Part shown: one piece after another, positions 1 through 10,279 of the stretch
Layout: the number at the start of each line of letters is the position of its first letter
Numbering within the stretch: the stretch's first letter is position 1
Source of the DNA: Acorus gramineus
Taxonomy: Eukaryota > Streptophyta > Magnoliopsida > Acorales > Acoraceae
Direction: 5' to 3'
Assembly: GCA_030737835.1 (NCBI GenBank)
Contig: CM060850.1
Coordinates: forward strand, 16,540,146-16,604,145
DNA: 64,000 nt
Made by a program: the position numbers and the translations under genes
The notes under the pieces: generated by a model
Databases searched by the model: none
Told to the model about the DNA's origin: nothing
The model's input: the letters and a program-made list of their open reading frames with translations, nothing else

Positions 1-2004
1 TGGCTCAGGCAAAACCACACTGGCAGCCTATGTCTACAACAACCGTGAAATAAAGAAGCATTTTCAGCATCACGCATGGCTAACTGTCTCTCAAACCTAC
101 AATATCGATGATATTTTAGGTACAATAATGAAGCAGTTCCTCAGAGAGGAGCGTGAGGGACTTGACACCCAGCAGACAGAACGCATGGAACAAGTATTAA
201 AGCTATGCGATTATGTGCAACAGAAAAGATGTGTTATTGTATTTGATGATAAATGGTCTTTAGATCATTGGAATGTGATCAGTGATGTATTTCTCGTAAT
301 TATGATATAGCTCCCTCACTAGCATCCCAAGGCTTTGTTTTTATGATGCAGCCCCTAATAGAGGATGCGGCATGGTCCCTATTCTGCAGATGGGCATTCC
401 ATGGGTACTGCCCTCCCATATTCAAAAATTTGACAGAAGAACTTGTCAAAAAATGCAAAGAATTGCCTCTTACAATAGTTGTACTTGGTGGACTCATGTA
501 CTCAAAAAAATCTTTGTACAAGTGGCAAAATGTCCATGATTTCTTTGTGGACTCATTGTTGCTTGAGGACCTTAGGATTAAGTGACATCTTGAAGCTTAG
601 CTTTGATGATCTGCCATGTCACCTAAAAAATTGTTTCTTATACTTGGTGCATTTCCAGAGGACTATTCCATCAGGAATGAGAGAATTATGAGTTTGTGGA
701 TAGCAGAAGGATTTGTTGAAGGTAATGAAGAGGTGACAATGGAGAACATAGTGATGGATTACTTGGATGAGCTCTTTTCAAGAAGTTTGCTTCATGTTGA
801 CATGATACCATATGATGAAATTTTGGAAGTAACTGAAGCATTCAGAATGCATGCTCTAGTGAGAGAGATGGCAATTAAACTTTCTGAAAAAGAGAATTTT
901 TGCATGATGTACAATGGAGGAGAAGCCCAACCAAGTAGCAAACCTCGTAGGTTGTCATTGCTTCAAATTGAAGATGATGTGCTGAAAATCAGAAAGAGAT
1001 GTCCCATCTTCAAGCTCTGATGATATTTGGGGATCCAATGAGGTTTGCTCACAAAGCCTTGTACGATTTTGTGATATCATCATTCAGATCACTGAGGGTC
1101 CTGGATCTCCAGGGGTTGGATTCAATCAAAATCTTGCATGATGTGGTGGGTGACCTATTCAATCTACGATTCTTGAGCTTGCGGGAGTCTGAAGTCAGAC
1201 AGCTTCCTAAATTAATTGGAAGGCTTCACAATCTATAAACTCTTGAACTCAAAAGTAGGGAAATGGAGAAGTCACCTATTGGAATCACAAAGTTAAGGAA
1301 ATTGCGTCATTCGACGCTACAACACTGGCATTCATCGAAGCAAATACCAGGAAGCATTAGTGAAATGAAGGAAATACAGACTCTAGTAGGCATAAGAGCA
1401 AACAATCAAGTCATTCAAGAACTCGGGAACCACAACCAACTCAGATCCCTGGGAATTGGAGGGGTGAAACCCTCTAATGGGAACTCTGAATCCACCCCAA
1501 TGCCTTGCAGAACTCCATCTGTGGGGTGGTTTAAAGGTGTCGCCTTCGTGGTTTGGCGTCCTTCAGAACCTCACACATCTTGAATTATTACGGTCCACAC
1601 TAATAGAAGATATGATTCCTTCCATTCAGTCCTTGCCCAAGCTTGCATACCTTGAACTTGGTAAGGCATTCAATGGGAAGGAGATTTGCATCAAAGCAGG
1701 AGGCCCCTTCCCTCATTCATTTTCAATTAAGGAACATGTTTATGCTCAATAAGATAATAGTAGAGCAAGGAGCAATGAAGTTAATATTCCATATCTGTTT
1801 TCATGCTCCAAATTGAACAAGGTTCCAATTGGGATCGAATGCCTCACCGCACTCGAAGATATTCGAATTGGTGAGATGCCTGAAGAGTTGGTGGAGAGGC
1901 TAAGACCGAATGGAGAGGATAGGCAAAAGGTCAGTCACATCCCAATTATTCGAATTGATGGGGTGCACATGGATAGTTATTTTTCAGAAAGGCGGGAGAG
2001 GTAA
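1..2004 (+). pseudogene. CC-NBS-LRR (RPM1-like) disease resistance gene, decayed, 5' end outside window
   Basis: Remnant of an intracellular immune receptor of the NB-ARC/LRR class. The window opens inside the P-loop (GSGKTTLAAYVYNN, from base 2), followed by a CC-type RNBS-A (HAWLTVSQTY) and a kinase-2 motif (CVIVFDDKW, normally DDVW). A GLPL-like motif (KELPLTIVVLGGL, ~450-500), an RNBS-D motif (GAFPEDYSIRNERIMSLWIAEGF, ~645-715) and an MHD-like motif reading RMHALVREMA (~845) follow. LRRs run from ~1000 to 1900 (SLRVLDLQGL, NLRFLSLRESEV). The frame changes or stops at least five times: stop at 308-310, frame changes near 570-640 and 1010, stop at 1236-1238, further changes near 1500 and 1750. 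Motif order and spacing fit a family gene, so it once was one. The coiled-coil end lies off the window. A transcribed pseudogene cannot be excluded. Confidence 0.93.
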
Positions 2005-2750
2005 CTATCTAAAATCATAGCTAGGCATAGATGCATCTTCTGATATAAAGTTTTCTTTATTTAATTAATTACTAATTATTTTTTTCTTCTTACAATTCCT
2101 TTGAAGGAGAATGTGATCGATCATCGGTCAAGTGGCTATCCCAAATTCTGATGAAAGTACAATCTCATTTTCGCATAATTTGTCGTCTGTCGCATACACA
2201 CTGAGTGGAAGCTGTTGAATGTGATGATGTGAGCTTTGTTTTATCTCATCAATGCTGTGAAACAAAGTGAAGGTTTTTTTTTTTTTTTATCGGTAATCAG
2301 AAGATGGGATCTTATTCTAGTCTCAGTTTCTCACTCTTGCCACAAATAAAAGTCCCATGATAGATGGGAAGCACCACTCAGTGTGTTCTGTTTTGAGTTT
2401 CATTCTTAGAATCTGCAAATTTCCTTGTGCAGTTGTGGTATATGTACTCTGTTGTGTATTATCTCCTTGTGTTTTTGAGATCTTCTGTTTTATTTCTGTA
2501 TAAATGTTTTTAGATTATTTTCTAGTCTTCCAATGTATATGTTTCTTTGCATAGTGTTGTGATATTCATTGCTAGGACTCTCATATTCTGTTTCTCCTTG
2601 TTTTTTATTTCTATTTCATTAACCAAATTAATCCTTCAAAACGCAAAAGTAACCACAAGGAGAAACGAGGGACCCAACCAAAGCTTTGGAAGCTGTGATA
2701 ATGGTGAATAAGAAATTTGTTGCACTTGTGGTGTTAATGTGTTACTTAGA
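2005..2750. other. NBS-LRR 3' flank, no gene seen
   Basis: AT-rich noncoding sequence downstream of the NBS-LRR remnant. It holds a poly-T run near 2275-2290 and pyrimidine-rich stretches. I see no open frame with family likeness, no TIR pair and no RNA gene. Confidence 0.6.
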
Positions 2751-4580
2751 GGGGACAAAAACCTGACTGATCTGATTCGGGTAATCGGATTGGTCCACTC
2801 CATTGACCCTATTCGCCAGCGTGAAGGTCTTCGAATTCATCGGAGAGGGTGGGGATGACCTGCTAGAAGATCCTCCGACGCCTATGTCAATAAAAGGAAG
2901 ATCCATATTGTTTTATAAAATTAAATTTCACATACCTCAAATGTAAGATTTGCTCCCCTTTTGATAGTATTGTTAGTCTCATCCCTGAGATCCTCAACTG
3001 AGCCAGTTATTGGGAGGAAATCCAGTGATCCCCATGGGGATCAAGGGAGATCAGTGGGATTCACTTCAATCTGCTAAGTTTGGATCTTTTTCTGTGGGAT
3101 TTGATCCTAGTTTGATTTGAACTGGATCTGATCGTCGGATGCACATGTGCAGATCATTGGTTGATCCGACAATGGGGTGATTGGACACATGGTGTTGACC
3201 CAGAAAATGATCACTAAATTTGCCCCACTTTTCCCATATGATTGGGATCTTCCTGTTGAATGGGAAAAACATGCGTGGAAGCCACATGTCGTACAGTTCG
3301 AGTCCTGTCTCCATTACTGTCGCTCGTCGACTATGCACTACCCACCTGTTTGGATTTTGACGGTCCGTAGAGTCCGAGGGTCATTAATTCCTGATGGACT
3401 ATTGATTCGATGAGACAACGTTCGGAATTTGAAGGATGGTCCCTTAGGGTTTAAACGTAGGTCATACATGATGTAAACCCTCATCATCTTCTTCAAATCG
3501 TTCTTCTTTCATCTGGAATCCTTTTGACCTCTATCAAGAGTTGTCAAAACCTATTGGTGGTTCTCGCTTCACGAAGATGTCATCATGAAGAGGCCCTCCG
3601 GGAGGATTAATGTGAATGCCCGAGAGGGGCTAAGAGTCAGCGATGCCATTTTCTCCAATTGGTACTTAATGGCCCTTAGGTTCCCACTGCACCCCCTCAT
3701 TCCTTCCTTCCTAGCTTTTCTCAGGTTGGTGCCAATGCAGGTGCACCCAAATGTTCTCCACATTCTCGGTGTTGTCCTCCTTCTCAACGTCACGCAGAAT
3801 CTTGAGCTCGAGCTAGCGGAGGTGTTGTATTGCTACAACCTCTCAACTTGCTTCGGTGAAGTCAACCAATTCTTCTTGACTCCAAAGAGCGGTTGACAAC
3901 TGGTGTGTGGGTTGCCTAGTATGGATAATGGCTAGAAGGAGGAGGCCGTCATTGTGAGGGAGAACTAGAGGTGTCCCATGGAGGGCTTGCCTCCCATGCT
4001 GATGAGATTCAGAGCTCCCCATTAGTCTTGAGTCGGTCTGTCGATCCCTATTTTCTTTCTTTTTTTCTTTTTTTACGTCACATGTTATTGTTAAATATAG
4101 GTGGTGTTGACCCTATCTTCAGTCTGTCCCACTTCCACATCTAGTACCTACTTGAACGGTTATGGAAAGTAGGATTCTTGTATTGGGGGAGGTCGACCTT
4201 CGAAGGGTGGACATTACAGTCCGTACCACCGATGTAGGATGGCTACTGGAGATGTATGGTGCTCATCGGGAGCCACCGTCCACGGTGATCAATGTGAGCG
4301 AGCATGAGGGGGGTACGAGCTCTAGAATTTCCCGCCTCGCTAGTTGGTGACGATCTCGTTCCCGTCTCTTTCACCAAGGAGGGGGAGAGGGTGGAGTCCG
4401 AAGAGGTGGACCACAGTACGCGGTCTTGGAGCTCGGTGGACGATGCTCAAGATTAGGGTTGCTAACTTGATTATTTAACTTTTATTTACAATCGATCTAA
4501 AAAATTCATTAGAAAGTTCATAGAACAAGGGTCGCTACGAACCAATAATATCAGAATTTTGAAAACTAGACACTCCTCAG
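2750..4580 (+). mobile_element. Old Ty3/gypsy (Tat-type) fragment with gypsy-associated extra ORF remnant
   Basis: Fossil. The stretch 3585-3896 reads PLHPLIPSFLAF and QVHPNVLHI, the signature of the putative gypsy-type transposon domain (Pfam Transposase_28 type). It closely resembles the extra ORF of the neighbouring Tat element at 6460-6930 (PLHPLIPTFLTF, QVHPNVFRI). It lies outside that element's LTRs, so it belongs to a separate, older insertion. The flanks 2750-3580 and 3900-4580 show no other recognisable part. Limits are approximate. It is a broken fragment. Confidence 0.6.
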
Positions 4581-4586
4581 AATTCT

Positions 4587-5943
4587 TGGAGGTGTAGAAA
4601 ATAACGAGCCGGGTTCAGGTCTCCAAGATCCGTCAACTCTGCTCCTCCCAATCTCCTCCTTGGTCCTCCCGGATTCTCTCCTTCTGAGGCACGGTAGGAA
4701 GCTTATTTTTTACCGAACCTTGAGATCTCTAGGCTGCCTACGTACCCCTCCTACTTTCTCTCTCTCTCTCTCTCTGTCTGGCCTGTCAACGGGTCGGGAC
4801 CCGACCCAGACCCGATTACACGTGTAATATACCCGACCCGAGTTGGACCCGACCCGGCGGACCCGAACAAACAAACGGGTCGGGTCCGGGTCCACCCCGC
4901 CCCGACCCGTTGGACCCGAGACCCGATTGTTTTATTAAAATATGCTCATATATTATAAGACCATTAGTATTAGTTGATACATAATTTTATTTCTTACTTA
5001 ACTTATTTTTGTATCTACAAATTCATAAATCATAATCATAACAAGCCTATAAATCGGTTTGTTTTGGACAATTAACTTATTAGCTTTTGAATTTGTTTGA
5101 TTAATTAGTTTGTTGCATGATTTATATTTATTATTTAGGTTAATATGTTAGTGTTTAATTATTGTTTTGAATGTTGTTTAAGTTAATATTGTTTTGAATG
5201 TTTTTTAGGTTACTTATGTTTATTATTTAAGTTAATATATTTTTTATATTAGTGATTATTGTTTTGGATGTTGTTTAATAATTCATTTACTCTTTTGAAT
5301 TGTATAAAATTATATTCAAACATAGTCTCATTAACAATAATGTTTTATTACAAAAAATTTCAAATAGAATGATAAGGCAAACAAATACATGAGCTCTTCT
5401 CTTTTTTTTTTTTTTTACCCAACCATCCGGGTCGGGTCGGACCCGGACCCGGACCCGACCCGGGTCCGACGGGTCCACATTTCCCCGGACCCACCGGGTT
5501 GTCTGTGGGGATCAATTCATACGTAGTTCCTATTTATAGTGTTCTCACCAACCCCTAGAATTATCTGAAGGTCATATCCATATGGATCAAATGGGGTCCC
5601 AGATTTTGGGGATCAATCTCATTCCATTGAGGTTTATCTCATCCATGGCCCTTATCCTTCTGTCAATGACCTAAATTTGCTCAAATTAAGGGGTTGACTT
5701 ATTCTTGAGACCTATCCATTTGGTCCTAGTTGATAAGTGTTTCATGATTTTAGATTTGTTGGATTTGAATATCCTAACCCAGTTAACAGGTTTGATAGCG
5801 TTTGACTGGGTTGAGGATTTTAACTGGCAAGCGGGCCGGATCCACTAATGAGGGGTGATCCGGGCCGTGGGTTGCCACCTAAACGGGTTATGGGCCGCCG
5901 TCACGTGGAACTCTACAGATGGGCCTCGTTTTTGGGCCCTACA
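4587..5943 (-). repeat. 3' LTR of the Tat element (split by an hAT piece)
   Basis: Matches the LTR at 14716-15349 along its length, except for about 720 bases of hAT-family sequence at ~4780-5500. Shared landmarks include the purine/pyrimidine segment near 4640-4770 and the ATCTGAAGGTCATATCCATA stretch near 5560-5585. The polypurine tract of the element lies just outside, at 5944-5965 (purine-rich on the minus strand). Confidence 0.88.
4780..5500. mobile_element. Non-autonomous hAT element, deletion derivative of the 26052-33161 family
   Basis: Left end GGCCTGTCAACGGGTCGGG with repeated GACCCG units, then AT-rich sequence, then a GC-rich GGGTCGGGTCGG / GGGTCCGACGGGTCC right end. Both terminal and subterminal sequences match the large hAT element at 26052-33161: the left arm matches 26055-26320 (TTACACGTGTAATATACCCG) and the right arm matches ~32630-33090 (AATTAACTTATTAGC, TTGTTTTGAATGTTGTTTA). 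The transposase gene is absent. The right end stops about 60 bases short of the expected terminal inverted repeat, so it is truncated or rearranged there. No 8-bp target duplication could be made out. It sits in the Tat 3' LTR and so postdates that insertion. Confidence 0.85.
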
Positions 5944-6359
5944 TATGCCCCCTTCTTTCTACCTGATGGGGGCCAGGGGCGTCCCAATTTGGTGGAAAGA
6001 AACACACCTGGAGCTACACGTGGCGGGTGGTTCTGACTGACGAGGGTGAATGCTCGTGTCAATCTTCGTATATCCCTTAATCATGGTGGCCCGTAGGGTT
6101 ACGAGAGGTCGACGTCGACTGTGCTGCCCATATTACGAGGCGTAGGTTCCCGAGGGAGTTATGGCTCTTGGCCACATCGTCTGTCCGCTTCGTTGACCGA
6201 AGTGATGATTCCCGAGGGGGCTGATGCCTGTCTCATCATTGAGCCGTAGTTCTGAAGGCCCGTCGTCTCGTCCCGAGGCGATTTAATGCTCGGGCGGCAT
6301 TAGCAGACGCGTGAACGGTCAAGGGGGCGCTCGAAGATCAGGATGGTCGTTGCTCTCGT
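5944..6359. other. Tat element 3' spacer
   Basis: Starts with the polypurine tract (minus strand GTAGAAAGAAGGGGGCATA, 5944-5962) next to the 3' LTR. The rest is GC-rich noncoding sequence leading to the promoter-like TATA of the antisense ORF. Confidence 0.6.
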
Positions 6360-6368
6360 TATAAAAGG
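6359..6368 (+). promoter_or_regulatory. TATA box upstream of the antisense ORF
   Basis: GTTATAAAAG lies about 100 bases upstream of the ATG at 6460 on the plus strand, opposite to the element's pol genes. Spacing suits a plant polymerase II promoter driving the extra ORF. Inferred from sequence only. Confidence 0.5.
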
Positions 6369-6459
6369 AAGAGAGGAGGAAGTGGCTAAACTATTGCTCG
6401 ATCAACACTCCCTAAACTCTCTCCTCTTTTCGTGCTTCTGATTTTTCCGTTCGGGTACC

Positions 6460-6930
6460 ATGGTCGCCCTTCCGAGAGGTATTTTCGAGAGGAGGGTTAG
6501 ATTCGTCCCCGGAGTCGAGGACGGAGAGGGACTCCGTCCGGGAGAGGTGTACTTCTCCCATCACCAGCTCTCGGTTATCCATCTCCCCCTCCATCCTCTC
6601 ATCCCTACCTTCCTCACCTTCTTCGGCCTCGCGCTGCTTCAGGTGCATCCGAATGTCTTCCGGATCCTTCATGCGGCGCTCTTCCTCAACGAGATGAGGC
6701 GGTATGGCCTCGGGATTGCCGAGGTCGTGTACTGCTATCGTTTCACGGTATGTCCCTACGAGAGGCGCCGCTTTTATTTTGTTGCCAACGGGCGGCGTCG
6801 CCTCCTGTCCGCTCTCTTGGATGTCGACCGGAGGTGGAAGGAGGAGGTAGTCGCCCTCAATGGGGCGTGGCAGTGCCCAATCCGGGGTGTGTACCCTGTG
6901 CCAATTAGGTTCAGGACCCTCCGTAAGTGA
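6460..6930 (+). CDS. Antisense extra ORF of the Tat element (gypsy-type putative transposon domain)
   Basis: 156-codon open frame on the strand opposite to gag-pol, starting in a favourable context (ACCATGG). It carries the plant putative gypsy-type transposon domain: LPLHPLIPTFLTFFGLAL, LQVHPNVFRILHAALFLNE, and an acidic/aromatic tail with RRFYFVANG. Antisense ORFs between pol and the 3' LTR are known in Tat elements; their role is unknown. The frame runs into a donor-like GTAAGT at ~6922, so the protein probably continues in a later exon (7040-7380 stays open and is acidic). Limits beyond 6930 are uncertain. Confidence 0.7.
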   Translation: MVALPRGIFERRVRFVPGVEDGEGLRPGEVYFSHHQLSVIHLPLHPLIPTFLTFFGLALLQVHPNVFRILHAALFLNEMRRYGLGIAEVVYCYRFTVCPYERRRFYFVANGRRRLLSALLDVDRRWKEEVVALNGAWQCPIRGVYPVPIRFRTLRK

Positions 6931-7939
6931 TCACTTTGAGTTCTCACTTTCCTTCTGCCTTTCTCTCTGTTTTTTTTTTTTTTTTTTGGGCCTTACGTGC
7001 ATGCTGCTATGCGACGCATGACGCATTGACCTGGGAGGGGAGTTGACAGCTTCTCGAGCTCGTTTCATGGAGCAGACGGTCTTTCCAGCCCTTCGGACTT
7101 TCATCTGGGCTGCTTCGTTCCCCTCGTTGATCGACGTGCACACTCTAATGGCCGACGCCGAGGGGTTGTTGGCCCTATTCCATGCACGGAGACCACCGGG
7201 GGACGAGGGTCCATCCCATGCTGGCGATCGTCGTCCTCGCTCGGACTCTGAGCCCTCTTATGAGAAGGAGGAGGAGGAGAACGATGATGTTGAGTGGGAC
7301 TTTGGCAACGTCGAAAGCCCTGCCCCAGCGATCCCTGCCCCTGGTCTGAGGTCGTACTCACCAGGCGCCCTCGCTTGAGCTGAGGAGTCGGTGATGTGCG
7401 CCGTGACTCAAGAGTCCCTACTGGAGGCCGAGCGTGATGAGTCTCGACGCTTGGCCAAATACTGGCATTCGCGAGCGCTGCAGCAGGAGGCGTCCAAAGG
7501 TGATCTCGAGGGCCAAGTCTACGCTGGTCTGAGGGTAACTCTGGCCAGGAGCTTCTGTGAGGGTTGAGACTCCGCCAGTCTACCTGAGGGCCATCCGCGG
7601 CGATGCCACCCGGACTCTGTCGACACGGCGGAGGGCTTTGGCCCGGGGACGTACCCTGAGCTGCCATCCCGGTCCCACTATCGTCCGCGTGGGGCTTGGC
7701 GATGGTGGTAGCTTTGTGGCCCTCTCTTTTTCTTTCCTTTTGTATTACATACAAGGACAGTATGAATAAAAAGGAATTTTATTTTCGAACTTGTACCTTA
7801 TTTGACAGATTTTCTTGTGTCGTTTGAATCGTGTGTGGTCCATCCTCGTCCCGTGGGGATGACCTCAAGGGGGACTGAGGTCCATGTGCGCATTGCTAGG
7901 GCCAACTGCGTGGCAGGACTGCGCAGGTCTTGACTCTGC

Positions 7940-8530
7940 CCCTCTGGCTTGAGCCAGCTCATGACACTGCTCCTAGGTTGGGTCTGTGCCTTGGATTGGC
8001 TAGCTGTGGAGTTTTTTGAGTCGTATTCTTGGCTCGAACCATGATGATGGAGTGGTCTCGTGGGACTCTGAGTGGTACCCCCGGCTTGAACTGTGAGAAT
8101 GGCATGGCCTTATGGGGTTCTAGGTTGTTCCCCTGGCTTGAACCGTGAGGACGGCATGGCCCTATGGGGTTCAACCCATCCCTTCGACTTGAATTGGCTA
8201 GCAGCGTCACCCTTGGAGGGAATCTTGTTGGTCCCTGGCTTGAACCGACTGACGGCGTCGCCCCATGGGAAGTGACGAGTTGGGTCCCTGGCTTGAACCA
8301 GCTGGCGACGTCACCCTATGGGACCCTTCCCTCCCTCTAGCTTGAACCAGCGAGCGGAGTCACCCTAGGAGGGAGTTTTTGGTTTGTATCTGACCACGCG
8401 TACGGGGGTTCCATGGCTTGAACCAGCTGGCGACGTCACCCTATGGGACCCTTCCCTCCCTCTAGCTTGAACCAGCAAGCGGAGTCACCCTAGGAGGGAG
8501 TTTTTGGTTTGTATCTGACCACGCGTACCA
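7940..8530. repeat. Degenerate tandem array in the Tat 3' spacer
   Basis: GGCTTGAACC-type units recur every 50-65 bases (for example ~8030, 8085, 8130, 8240, 8291, 8340, 8416, 8465), each followed by a GCGTCACCC/GGCATGGCC-type block. The last part is a near-perfect 125-bp duplication (8291-8415 and 8416-8530). Such arrays are common between pol and the 3' LTR of Tat elements. No coding potential seen. Confidence 0.85.
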
Positions 8531-8687
8531 GGGTGGATGGGTGTCCCGTTCCCAACCCAACCCGCGGTGTACGCATGGCTAGACCCAGTCTAATATGGTT
8601 TCTCCTCAGTCGGCAGTACAGGGGTAGGTGGCGAGCATCGCTGGCCTTACCCGTAGTTGTACATGCTCGGGGGGTGGCCATGCATTG

Positions 8688-8711
8688 GGCATATATATAT
8701 ATATATATATA
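8688..8711. repeat. AT microsatellite
   Basis: About twelve AT dinucleotides in the Tat 3' spacer. Confidence 0.9.
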
Positions 8712-8814
8712 TTCGCAAGCATTCATCCATATTTAGAACACGCAGGTGTCAACTAAAGGAATGAATTGAACATAAAGTCTCTAAACATTATTCAATAAAG
8801 CCACCCGGCCTACA

Positions 8815-8990
8815 CATAATATTTTCTCAAATTTGTAGCATTCCATGGCGTCGGTATGGGTACCTTTCGGGGCTCGACCGTGCAAAGCTTGTACGCCCCC
8901 TTTCCATAAGCCTCCACCACTTCATATGGGCCTTCCTAGGTGGCCCCGAGTTTCCCAGCATTAAGTTCACGCGTGTTGTCGATGACGCAT
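8815..8990 (-). other. Integrase C-terminal region of the Tat element
   Basis: Minus-strand reading gives the typical Tat pol end: NAGKLG, GPYEVVEAYGKGAYKL and TPWNATNLRKYYV. It is separated from the rest of integrase (10275 onward) by the nested solo LTR at 8998-10274. Fossil, broken. Confidence 0.8.
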
Positions 8991-8997
8991 CGGAGCT

Positions 8998-10274
8998 GTA
9001 GATGCCCTAATTTTGACCTTCCAAAGAAAAGAAATTTACTTCAAGTAATATTAGAAGACAACCACATTTGGACATCTAAATGAAAACTCCCTCAGAAACT
9101 GAAACCAAAAACCCTAAGTCCAACACTTAGAAAAATCTAAGAGCCTGGACAGGGGCGGCTACTTGAAAGTAGCTGCCCCAACTAGCCGCCCCCCCTGACC
9201 GACCCCAAACCGCCTTCTTGGATGGGACATAAAGCAAGCATGATTGCGGCGGATTGTCCCTTCTAGCCGCCCATCTCAGCTGGTTCATACTTAGTAACCG
9301 ACCCAAGCCACCACTTGTCAGAGATAGGACATATGGCAGGTTATGATGGGGGCGGCTACCTGAGAGTAGCCGCCCCTCACTGGGCGGCTAAACACAACTA
9401 GCCGCCCCTCACCTGGACACTGTCAGAGGACAAAGATCTAAGGGAAGGTCAAATCAAGCACCTTATTGCCCATTTTGATCTATTGTCCGGTGGACATTCC
9501 CATACCCCTTTTCTACTATAAATAAGGGGGTCTCTAAAGCATTCATATCCATCATCAATTCCAATCAATACACATTCAATACCCATCAACCCCCACCTTC
9601 CCAACCATCAAGCCACACCACCACCTCAAACCCTTTAGAGAAAAGTGAGAGAGAAACTCATTTCCTACATAAATTCATTCTCCAAATAGACTCTCCAAAA
9701 CCCAGGTTAAACCCAGTTTAACCTCTGCCAAAACCAAACCCAAACCCAAACCCTACCCAGGTTCTGCCCAAATTGAACCAGACACCAGGCGGCTACCCAC
9801 AACTAGCCGCCCCCCACCAGGCGGCTAAACCCAACTAGCTGGCCCTTCCCTAGCCCACCTCAAGTCCCAATTCTCCTTTAGTTAGTTTTCTGAAGCAGAA
9901 GAGGATCCTTGTCTTCACCTCTGTGTACGGCATATCCGTGTCTCAAAGCGGAGACCCCACAAACTCCCCACGAAGGCAATCAAATCCGCCCCAACTTTTC
10001 CTGCTTTTTGAGAAAAGCAGGTGGCAATCACAACAACCCCTGAATCCTCCTGAGGACCCGTCGGTTGCCTCAGCCAGGAACGAACAACCAACCCACCACC
10101 CCTTCCGAGAGACGATCCGATCGAGCCTGCCAAGGCGCAGCTCTCCGGATCCGAGCCTCCGAAGAACCCCCACACACGCACAGACCTACCGGAGGAGGAG
10201 CCGAGGAGGAAGGAAGAGAGGGCGCCTACCCTTCTCTTTTCCTTTTCCCCCTTTCACCGAAATCCGATACCGAC
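8998..10274 (+). mobile_element. Solo LTR nested in the Tat pol region
   Basis: 1277 bases beginning TGTAGATGCCC and ending CCGACA, flanked by GGAGC (8993-8997) and AGAGC (10275-10279), a target duplication with one mismatch. Tat integrase sequence lies on both sides, so this is an insertion. A TATA box (CTATAAATAAGG, 9516-9527) suggests plus orientation. No PBS, PPT or internal genes, hence a solo LTR left by recombination. The family is not recognised. It contains several GGCGGCTA/TAGCCGCC dyads (near 9155-9192, 9352-9408, 9786-9830). Confidence 0.75.
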
Positions 10275-10279
10275 AAGAG

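Noticed and set aside
6412-6672. Minus-strand 86-codon charged frame
   Set aside because: Opposite strand of the better supported antisense ORF at 6460-6930.
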